Shown here piece after piece: positions 1-4,538 of a stretch of 8,501 nt of DNA. The position numbers were made by a program, and so were the translations under genes. Under the pieces are notes generated by a model. That model was given only the letters and a program-made list of their open reading frames with translations. It did no database searches and was not told where the DNA came from. The stretch is taken from assembly GCA_002350105.1 (NCBI GenBank), contig DEDT01000027.1:1-8501 (forward strand), read 5' to 3'. Positions within the stretch are counted from its first letter, which is position 1; every line of letters begins with the position of its first letter. This DNA comes from Selenomonadaceae bacterium UBA2897. GTDB lineage: Bacteria; Bacillota; Negativicutes; Selenomonadales; Selenomonadaceae.

Positions 1-29
1 GACAAAGGTCACTACATAACAGTACGTAG

Positions 30-68
30 AAAAGGACGGCAGCACGATTTTTGAGCAGCTGTCCTTTT
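30..68 (+). terminator. Hairpin, possible terminator of a gene left of the window
   Basis: Positions 30-40 pair with 58-68 (AAAAGGACGGC with GCTGTCCTTTT, one G-U pair). After an A-A mismatch two more pairs form (42-43 with 55-56). The T residues 65-68 form the 3' arm and only GC follows, so the U tail is poor. The A-rich 5' arm would make it work on the other strand too. Stop codons at 17-19 and 26-28 in two plus frames would fit an upstream gene ending here, but too little of it is present to identify. Confidence 0.4.
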
Positions 69-132
69 GCTTACGTTGATGCCGGAAAGCCCTATTTATG
101 GATGCAGGTAAAGAGATAACAGGACATAGAGA

Positions 133-165
133 GAGGGCCGGTACGTATGGATGTGCCGGTCCTTT
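133..165 (+). other. Stable hairpin in the leader region
   Basis: Positions 135-144 (GGGCCGGTAC) pair with 153-162 (GTGCCGGTCC) around an 8-base loop. Ten pairs form, two of them G-U, and A134 can add to the stem with T163. Only three T residues follow, so it is a weak terminator at best. A smaller hairpin follows at once (171-175 with 183-187, GTGCC/GGCAC). Together they suggest a structured transcript, but I do not recognise a known RNA family. Confidence 0.4.
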
Positions 166-245
166 GTGGTGTGCCCGGTGTAGGCACGTCCTTATGGGGA
201 GTCCTAAGATTGCCCTGACGGCCAGATTTATAAGCGTATCGTCAG

Positions 246-279
246 AACTCGTGTTATACTGTAGATAGCACGAGTTTTT
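246..279 (+). terminator. Rho-independent terminator upstream of the SIS gene
   Basis: Positions 246-253 (AACTCGTG) pair perfectly with 269-276 (CACGAGTT), and the T run continues to 279. The orientation is plus strand, so it would end transcripts arising in 1-245. The 15-base loop and 5' arm also contain an extended -10-like motif, described separately. Confidence 0.6.
252..260 (+). promoter_or_regulatory. Possible extended -10 promoter element
   Basis: TG at 252-253, one base, then TATACT at 255-260 matches the extended -10 form TGnTATAAT with one mismatch. No good -35 is seen 16-18 bases upstream, which extended -10 promoters can tolerate. Predicted transcription would begin near 267, inside the terminator hairpin, and lead towards the small ORF at 299 and the SIS gene at 405. 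Confidence 0.35.
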
Positions 280-298
280 GCTAAAAGCAGGTGATGGG

Positions 299-364
299 AT
301 GAATAAGATCATGCCTATTGGTGCTTTTGGGGTGAAGCTGGTGCATGACTTCGGATATTTGTAG
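299..364 (+). CDS. Possible 21-residue leader peptide
   Basis: ATG at 299 is preceded by AGGTGAT (289-295), a good match to the 16S rRNA anti-Shine-Dalgarno sequence. The frame stays open for 21 codons to TAG at 362-364 and ends 40 bases before the SIS gene start. The product begins MNKIMPIGAFGVKL and shows no signal peptide, no run of one amino acid typical of attenuation peptides and no recognised motif. It may be a translated leader or a chance ORF. The only support is the ribosome binding site and the position. Confidence 0.25.
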   Translation: MNKIMPIGAFGVKLVHDFGYL

Positions 365-404
365 GAGAAAAATATTTTGCTGGACAGGTTTGGGAGGAAA
401 TATA

Positions 405-1052
405 ATGAAAGAAATCGCTGAGCAGAGAGTCGCGGAGCTGGTGGCGCGGTACCCGCAGCTGGCGGGGGTGCGCGCTGAGGTGGCGGAGGCGGCGGGGGCA
501 CTGATCGCGGCGTATCGCGGCGGGCACCGGGTGCTGGTGTGCGGTAACGGCGGCAGTGCGGCGGATGCGCTGCATATCGTGGGCGAGCTGATGAAAGCGT
601 TCGTGTGCCCGCGCAAGGTGACGGCAGCGTGGCAGGAGAAGCTGTCTGCGTGCCCGCACAGCAAATATATCACGGAGAACCTGCAGATGGCGCTGCCGGC
701 GGTCTCGCTGGTGAGCGAGGCGGGCCTGCTTACGGCCTACGCGAACGATGTGGCACCGGATATGAATTTCGCTCAGCAGGTCTTCGGGCAGGGACAGGCG
801 GGCGATGTGCTCATTGCCATCAGCACGTCGGGCAACTCGACGAATGTGCTCTATGCGGCTGAGGTGGCGCGGGCCATGGGCATCAAGGTCGTGGCGCTCA
901 CAGGCCGCAGTGGTGGCAGGTTGCGGTCGCTCGCGGACGTGTGCATCGCGGTGCCCGAGGATGAGACGTTCAAGATTCAGGAGCTGCACCTGCCCGTCTA
1001 CCACGCCCTTTGCCTCGCGGTGGAGGCGGAATTTTACGGCGGAGTACAGTGA
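405..1052 (+). CDS. gmhA: SIS-domain sugar isomerase, GmhA-like (sedoheptulose-7-phosphate isomerase)
   Basis: A 215-residue SIS-domain protein of the GmhA/DiaA group. GmhA converts sedoheptulose 7-phosphate to D-glycero-D-manno-heptose 7-phosphate in the cytoplasm, the first step to ADP-heptose for LPS core. Visible motifs are GNGGSAAD (residues 47-54), the serine-rich sugar-phosphate loop ISTSGNS (139-145), LTGRSGG (165-171) and a C-terminal QELHLPVYH. The four zinc ligands of GmhA are matched by H57, E61, Q192 and H200. Between H57/E61 and the second half there is an insert of roughly 30 residues (63-92) compared with E. coli GmhA. The start at 405 is chosen because GGGAGG (392-397) lies just upstream; in-frame extension to 345 lacks such a site and looks non-coding. 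No other heptose gene is nearby, so a different sugar-phosphate substrate, or a DiaA-like role, cannot be excluded. Confidence 0.85.
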   Translation: MKEIAEQRVAELVARYPQLAGVRAEVAEAAGALIAAYRGGHRVLVCGNGGSAADALHIVGELMKAFVCPRKVTAAWQEKLSACPHSKYITENLQMALPAVSLVSEAGLLTAYANDVAPDMNFAQQVFGQGQAGDVLIAISTSGNSTNVLYAAEVARAMGIKVVALTGRSGGRLRSLADVCIAVPEDETFKIQELHLPVYHALCLAVEAEFYGGVQ

Positions 1053-1075
1053 TAAAATACTTTTGTAAATTACTG

Positions 1076-1104
1076 TTGCATTATTCCGGGTATTGCTATA
1101 TAAT
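1076..1104 (+). promoter_or_regulatory. Sigma-A promoter of the coiled-coil gene
   Basis: TTGCAT (1076-1081) is separated by exactly 17 bases from a perfect TATAAT (1099-1104). The predicted start is near 1111, giving a leader of about 36 bases before the ATG at 1147. It lies in an AT-rich gap after the SIS gene, so the coiled-coil gene probably has its own transcript. Confidence 0.7.
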
Positions 1105-1146
1105 GAATGCAGTCAATGGAAGATTACCAGCAAAGGAGATGAGAGT

Positions 1147-1698
1147 ATGGATCAGGAATTGAAGGGTATCCTAACCGATCTGGTGCAGGCCGTTGGCGGT
1201 ATCAACCAGCGCTTGGACGGCATCGAGAAGCGGCTGGATGCTATGGATCGGCGCATGGACGGCATCGAAAAGCGGCTGGATGCTATGGATCGGCGCATGG
1301 ACGGCATCGAAAAGCGGCTTGACAATGTGGAGAAGCGACTTGACAATGTGGAGAAGCGACTCGACAATGTGGAGAAGCGGCTTGACAATGTGGAGAAGCG
1401 ACTTGACAATGTGGAGAAGCGGCTTGACAATGTGGAGAAGCGGCTTGACAATGTGGAGAAGCGGCTTGACAATGTGGAAATGCGCCTTGACACGGTGGAT
1501 AAGCGGCTCGACGGTGTAGATCGGCGGCTGGATGAGACGTATAGTATTGTCAAGGCGTTGCGTGAATATCAGGAGATTTCTATTGCCCAAATGGACAATT
1601 TCGACCATCAGAAAGCCACGTTTGAGTATGTGGACAAGCTGAATGCGAAGATGGATGAGCGCGTGACGCGGCTGGAGCAGAAGATGGCGGCAAGCTGA
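1147..1698 (+). CDS. Coiled-coil protein made of tandem 7-residue repeats
   Basis: I do not recognise this 183-residue protein. Residues 1-20 form a short N-terminal part. Residues 24-51 are two copies of a 14-residue unit of the type DGIEKRLDAMDRRM. Eight copies of KRLDNVE follow, then diverged heptads MRLDTVD, KRLDGVD and RRLDETY to about residue 133. Within each heptad a Leu and a Val/Ile/Met lie three and four residues apart, the a/d pattern of a long coiled coil with charged K/R and D/E on the outside. The C-terminal 50 residues (from SIVKALREYQ) are still helical-looking but not repetitive, ending VTRLEQKMAAS. No signal peptide, membrane segment or cysteine is seen, so it is probably a cytoplasmic oligomer, perhaps a scaffold or spacer. 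ATG 1147 is preceded by AAAGGAGAT (1132-1140). A TTG start at 1093 would overlap the -10 box and is rejected. Promoter and terminator flank it, so it is likely monocistronic. Confidence 0.75.
   Translation: MDQELKGILTDLVQAVGGINQRLDGIEKRLDAMDRRMDGIEKRLDAMDRRMDGIEKRLDNVEKRLDNVEKRLDNVEKRLDNVEKRLDNVEKRLDNVEKRLDNVEKRLDNVEMRLDTVDKRLDGVDRRLDETYSIVKALREYQEISIAQMDNFDHQKATFEYVDKLNAKMDERVTRLEQKMAAS
1216..1299 (+). repeat. Two 42-bp direct repeats inside the coiled-coil gene
   Basis: Units 1216-1257 and 1258-1299 are almost identical (GAG versus GAA is the visible difference) and a half unit continues to 1311. Each encodes the 14 residues DGIEKRLDAMDRRM, that is two heptads, so the array stays in frame. 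Confidence 0.9.
1312..1479 (+). repeat. Eight 21-bp tandem repeats (KRLDNVE array)
   Basis: Eight adjoining 21-bp units each encode KRLDNVE. They differ only at silent positions: CGG or CGA for Arg, CTT or CTC for Leu, and GAA for the last Glu. The GACAATGTGG core recurs at 1321, 1342, 1363, 1384, 1405, 1426, 1447 and 1468. Such near identity suggests recent expansion by slippage or unequal recombination. Copy-number change would keep the reading frame. Confidence 0.95.
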
Positions 1699-1742
1699 TT
1701 CGTGAGTTTTCCTTTGCTGGATGGGATTTTTGACAGCGTGAT

Positions 1743-1777
1743 GAGGCGTGGAGCGTTCGGGCTTCACGCCTCTCTTG
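1743..1777 (+). terminator. Probable terminator after the coiled-coil gene
   Basis: Positions 1743-1753 (GAGGCGTGGAG) pair with 1762-1772 (CTTCACGCCTC) through 11 pairs, one of them G-U, around an 8-base loop. The tail TCTTG is short of T residues, so termination may be partial. It sits between the coiled-coil gene and the promoter of the carboxypeptidase gene. Confidence 0.55.
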
Positions 1778-1803
1778 TCGTATGGGCTGGTTTGCGCTAG
1801 AAT
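1775..1803 (+). promoter_or_regulatory. Sigma-A promoter of the carboxypeptidase gene
   Basis: TTGTCG (1775-1780), a 17-base spacer and TAGAAT (1798-1803) make a good promoter directly after the preceding hairpin. The start would lie near 1810, about 36 bases before the ATG. A perfect TTGACA at 1730-1735 has no -10 at the right distance. Confidence 0.55.
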
Positions 1804-1845
1804 AGGAAGGACAGGGCGTAGACCTGCAAGGAGGTTAAGCAAAGT

Positions 1846-2670
1846 ATGGTTTTGAGGAGAAACGGCCTGCGGGGACTGGTGACGGCCTTTGTTTGCGCTT
1901 TTGTACTGCAGTGGTGCGCTGCTATGGCGCAGGCGGCGCCGGAGATCACGGCGGATGCGGCGATTGTCGTGGATCAGCAGACGGGCCAGGTGCTCTATGA
2001 GAAGAATGCGGATCAGCGGATGTATCCCGCGAGCATGACGAAGATGATGACGTGCCTGCTGGCGCTGGAGAACGGCAACCCAGACACGGTCGTGCAGGTG
2101 AGTGCGAATGCGGCGGATGTCGAGTGTACGCGCCTGCATCAAGGCGATCAGATCCGTCTGAGCGAGCTGTTGCGGCAGATGATGACGATCTCCGATAACG
2201 GCGCGGCGACGGCCGTGGGCGAGACACTGGCGGGGAATATCCCGGCCTTCGCGGAGATGATGAATGCGAAGGCGGCGGCACTCGGCTGCACGGGCACGCA
2301 TTTCGCGAATGCGAATGGCATGCCGGATGCAAACCACTACTCGACGGCGCGCGATATGGCGAAGATTGCCAGCTACGCCATCGGCGATACGCGGTTCCGC
2401 GCGATCATCGGCCTCGATGTCGTGCGCGTGTCCTACGTCTACCCGGCGGGACGCACGGAGTATTGCGTGAATACGAATGAGCTGCTGCGGACGTATCCAG
2501 GCTGCATCGGCGGCAAGACGGGCTGGACCCGCGCGGCGGCGGGGTGCCTGACGACGGCGGCGAAGCGGCACGGGCGCACGCTGGTGGCGGTGGTCATGCA
2601 CGCGACGGATGAGGATACGCGCTTCAGCGACGCCGCGAAGCTCCTGGACTACGGCTTCGGCCGGCCGTAA
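1846..2670 (+). CDS. dacF: D-alanyl-D-alanine carboxypeptidase, peptidase S11 (DacF/PBP5 type)
   Basis: A low-molecular-weight penicillin-binding protein that removes the terminal D-Ala from peptidoglycan pentapeptides outside the cytoplasmic membrane. The 274 residues begin with basic MVLRRNGLR, a hydrophobic segment (about 10-27) and an AQAA signal-peptidase-like site at residues 28-31. All three catalytic motifs are present: S63-M-T-K66 (SxxK, nucleophile Ser63), S116-D-N118 (SxN) and K224-T-G226 (KTG). The protein stops soon after the transpeptidase fold. The C-terminal beta domain and membrane-anchoring helix of classical PBP5/DacF (about 380-400 residues) are absent, so it may be freely periplasmic or held by an uncleaved signal. 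A strong AAGGAGGT (1828-1835) fixes the ATG at 1846. It has its own promoter and ends before a bidirectional terminator. The S11 family is certain; the exact paralogue name is not. Confidence 0.9.
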   Translation: MVLRRNGLRGLVTAFVCAFVLQWCAAMAQAAPEITADAAIVVDQQTGQVLYEKNADQRMYPASMTKMMTCLLALENGNPDTVVQVSANAADVECTRLHQGDQIRLSELLRQMMTISDNGAATAVGETLAGNIPAFAEMMNAKAAALGCTGTHFANANGMPDANHYSTARDMAKIASYAIGDTRFRAIIGLDVVRVSYVYPAGRTEYCVNTNELLRTYPGCIGGKTGWTRAAAGCLTTAAKRHGRTLVAVVMHATDEDTRFSDAAKLLDYGFGRP

Positions 2671-2676
2671 AAGAGC

Positions 2677-2702
2677 GTTGAGAGTGAAGAATCACTCTCA
2701 AC
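2677..2702 (+). other. Perfect 11-bp inverted repeat after the carboxypeptidase gene
   Basis: GTTGAGAGTGA (2677-2687) pairs without mismatch with TCACTCTCAAC (2692-2702) around the 4-base loop AGAA. No T run follows in either direction, so it is not a classical terminator by itself. It may protect the 3' end of the mRNA or pause polymerase before the terminator at 2719-2760. Confidence 0.7.
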
Positions 2703-2718
2703 ACTATCAAGCCGATTC

Positions 2719-2760
2719 ATATAGCAAAAGAGACCCTTACGGGTCTCTTTTCTGCTATAT
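2719..2760. terminator. Bidirectional terminator between convergent genes
   Basis: AAAAGAGACCC (2726-2736) pairs perfectly with GGGTCTCTTTT (2741-2751) around the loop TTAC. An outer arm ATATAGC (2719-2725) pairs with GCTATAT (2754-2760) past a 2-base bulge. The A run on one side and the T run on the other give a U tail in both orientations. This suits its place between the plus-strand carboxypeptidase gene and the minus-strand DUF438 gene. Confidence 0.85.
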
Positions 2761-2773
2761 AAAGCTCGTCCTC

Positions 2774-3994
2774 TCACCCTTTGAAGCTGTCGAGAATCTC
2801 CTGGCAGTCCTGCACGAATTCGACGGTGCCGATGTAGGTACCCTGAGCGTCGTAGACGGCCTGATATTTCACCATGACGGGGCGGCCCTTGATGCGGCGG
2901 GCGACGGTCATGTGGTCGCGGCGCTTATGCCGGAAGTCGTCGACGAGGTTGCGCACGATGGGGACGATGCGGGGCGGGTGGCAATTCATGACGTCCTGGC
3001 CGAGGCAGATCTGCGGGCGGCTGAAGACGTGGCCCTCATTGAGGAAGAAGCGTACGTTGTTCTCCACGTCGATGAAGGTGATGTCGATGGGGAGCAGGGC
3101 GAAGATGCCGCGCAGCTCACCGACCGTGCATTCGCCTGTGGGCAGCGTGATTTTTGTTTGCAGGATTTCCTCCGTGCTGATGGCCTGCTGGCGGGCGTCG
3201 AGCCACGCCCTGGCGTCGGGCCACTCCTGCCGCTCCGCGCCAAAGGCGGGCGCGAATTCGTCGAAGTCGCCATCGACCTGATACCAGTCCTCCGTGGTGA
3301 AGAAGCGCAGGCAGAGGGGGAAGAGCACCTGCTCCTCCTTATAGATCATGTCCTGGATGCGCTGCAGCAGGCCCATGATGCGGCCTTTATAAATAGGAAA
3401 GTTTTCGCTGTCTTCCTGCAGCGGGCGACAGATGGCTGAGAGCTCGTCCTTGATCTCGTCGTCGACGTTCCACATGACCTGCGAGGGACCCGTGACGCCG
3501 TAGCGATAGAGGAGCGGCATGATCACGTTGTCCTTCTTGCCGTAGTGGCTGTAGAGGACGTAGAGCTGGCGCAGCTCGCTGAGGGCGGTCTGGCCGTCCG
3601 CACCCTCTGCAGTCTTCTCGATGCTGCTAAGCAGGCGCGCAAGGCCCGTGTTCTCGTCCTGCAGGTGGCGCAGGGGATGGGAGGCGGCGAGCTCTGCGAC
3701 GGAGAGGGGCTGCACGCGGGCGGCCGCAGCCGTCTTCTGTGCCTCGTCCCTGGCGTCCTCCTGGCCCTTTACCGTGTAGCCTGCCTGCTGCAGCGTGCGC
3801 AGGACTTCGTCCAGGGGGATATTTTTGATCTTCGCGCCGCGCGGCAGCGTGGTGATGCTGCCCATGACGCGCAGGGCCAGTGGCTGCAGGATTTCCCCGA
3901 AGCCGAGGCTTGCGAGGATGTCTTTGAGTTCCGGATATTCCTTGACGAGGGCCGCCACGCTGAGGCCGAGGTTGATTTCTTTCTTTTCTGCCAT
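2774..3994 (-). CDS. DUF1858-DUF438-PAS protein, hemerythrin-like sensor
   Basis: A 406-residue soluble multidomain protein. Residues 5-70 resemble DUF1858 (ALVKEYPELKDILASLGF... LPRGAKIKNIPLDEVLRTL), without the cysteine pair seen in redox-disulfide members. After an Ala/Gln-rich linker, residues 97-240 match DUF438 with a hemerythrin-like helical part. Landmarks are HPLRHLQDEN (106-115), SHYGKKDN (149-156), GPSQVMWNVDDEIK (169-182) and MIYKEEQVLFP (216-226). Residues about 290-406 form a PAS domain of the type found in this family, with LPIDITFIDVENNVRFF and the conserved N337-C-H-P-P341. His and acidic residues of the middle part could bind iron and the PAS domain a cofactor, so sensing of oxygen, NO or redox state is plausible but not shown. 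No output domain is seen. AAAAGGAG lies just upstream of the start on the minus strand (complement of 4007-4014). The gene is convergent with the carboxypeptidase and divergent from ylxM. Confidence 0.85.
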   Translation of the reverse strand: MAEKKEINLGLSVAALVKEYPELKDILASLGFGEILQPLALRVMGSITTLPRGAKIKNIPLDEVLRTLQQAGYTVKGQEDARDEAQKTAAAARVQPLSVAELAASHPLRHLQDENTGLARLLSSIEKTAEGADGQTALSELRQLYVLYSHYGKKDNVIMPLLYRYGVTGPSQVMWNVDDEIKDELSAICRPLQEDSENFPIYKGRIMGLLQRIQDMIYKEEQVLFPLCLRFFTTEDWYQVDGDFDEFAPAFGAERQEWPDARAWLDARQQAISTEEILQTKITLPTGECTVGELRGIFALLPIDITFIDVENNVRFFLNEGHVFSRPQICLGQDVMNCHPPRIVPIVRNLVDDFRHKRRDHMTVARRIKGRPVMVKYQAVYDAQGTYIGTVEFVQDCQEILDSFKG

Positions 3995-4034
3995 AATACT
4001 TTATCGCTCCTTTTGCTTTGCTTGCTATGCCCCT

Positions 4035-4040
4035 ATTATA
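4035..4040 (-). promoter_or_regulatory. -10 element of the DUF438 gene
   Basis: The minus strand reads TATAAT from 4040 to 4035, 41 bases before the start codon. No recognisable -35 is found 16-18 bases upstream (GC-rich, around 4057-4064), so the promoter may need an activator or be weak. Confidence 0.5.
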
Positions 4041-4100
4041 GCGCAAGGCGGCGGCGCGTGGCGTAACATCGGGCACATTTTTGCTGCCAAGGAAAATCCC

Positions 4101-4129
4101 TTGACAGCCGGGGAGGGCTTCGCTATAAT
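4101..4129 (+). promoter_or_regulatory. Perfect consensus sigma-A promoter of ylxM-ffh
   Basis: TTGACA (4101-4106), a spacer of exactly 17 bases and TATAAT (4124-4129) match the consensus completely. The start is predicted near 4136, about 47 bases before the ylxM ATG. It is back-to-back with the DUF438 promoter. CCTTGAC (4099-4105) overlapping the -35 and GTCAAGG (4136-4142) near +1 form a 7-bp inverted repeat flanking it. Confidence 0.9.
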
Positions 4130-4182
4130 ATGTACGTCAAGGAATTCTGCTTGTCACGGCTTGGAGGGAGGCAGCGGGGCTT

Positions 4183-4536
4183 ATGGAGCGGTTTCTCTAT
4201 CTGACGGCGCTGTTCAGCCTCTATGGTTCCCTGCTCACGGAGAAGCAGCAGGAGTGCCTGCGGCTGCATCTGTTCGAGGATTTCTCCCTCTCCGAGATCG
4301 GGGAGGAGCTCGGCATTTCCCGCCAGGCTGTCTACGATAATATCCATCGCTCGGAGAAGGCGATGGAGGGCTATGAGGCCCGCCTCGGCCTCGCGCGGCG
4401 CTATCAGGCGGAGCGCGACGAGCTGCAGGGCATCGCGCGGGCGGTGAAGAACCTGCGCACGCCGGCGAACAGCCGGGCCGTGGATGACGTACTCGATCGC
4501 CTCGTGCCCCTGATGGGGCCGGGCCGGGAGGTGTGA
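4183..4536 (+). CDS. ylxM: YlxM, sigma-like HTH protein of the SRP operon (UPF0122)
   Basis: A 117-residue member of the YlxM/UPF0122 family, small cytoplasmic helix-turn-helix proteins resembling sigma-factor region 4 and nearly always encoded before ffh. In streptococci YlxM has been reported to associate with the signal recognition particle. The signature runs LLTEKQQECLRLHLFEDFSLSEIGEELGISRQAVYDNI (from about residue 17), with the recognition helix around SRQAVYDNIHRSEKAM. The C-terminal part is less conserved and basic/acidic. The start ATG follows GGAGGGAGG (4163-4171). It is the first gene of the block under the consensus promoter at 4101-4129 and ends two bases before the ffh start, so the two are translationally coupled. 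Confidence 0.9.
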   Translation: MERFLYLTALFSLYGSLLTEKQQECLRLHLFEDFSLSEIGEELGISRQAVYDNIHRSEKAMEGYEARLGLARRYQAERDELQGIARAVKNLRTPANSRAVDDVLDRLVPLMGPGREV

Positions 4537-4538
4537 CT

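Noticed and set aside
345..404. N-terminal extension of the SIS protein from ATG 345
   Set aside because: No ribosome binding site for 345; GGGAGG precedes 405, and the extension MTSDICRRKIFCWTG does not resemble the family.
315..1004. Minus-strand open frame opposite the SIS gene (229 codons)
   Set aside because: Arg/His-rich composition and overlap with a clear SIS-domain gene on the other strand.
1093..1146. TTG start at 1093 for the coiled-coil protein
   Set aside because: It lies upstream of the predicted transcription start and overlaps the promoter; ATG 1147 has a proper ribosome binding site.
1216..1479. Regular repeats as a CRISPR array
   Set aside because: The units adjoin with no unique spacers, have a 21-bp period, stay in frame and encode coiled-coil heptads.
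1730..1735. Perfect TTGACA as a -35 box for the carboxypeptidase gene
   Set aside because: No -10-like sequence 16-18 bases downstream, where the terminator stem lies. TTGTCG-N17-TAGAAT at 1775-1803 fits better.
1171..2601. Long minus-strand open frame (476 codons)
   Set aside because: It runs antisense across both the repeat gene and the carboxypeptidase gene, has low-complexity His/Leu/Arg composition and no family motif. The length is explained by repeats and high GC.
2609..3439. Plus-strand open frame opposite the DUF438 gene
   Set aside because: It starts inside the carboxypeptidase gene, runs through the bidirectional terminator and has an unnatural Ala/Asp/Val-rich composition, while the minus strand shows clear domain motifs.
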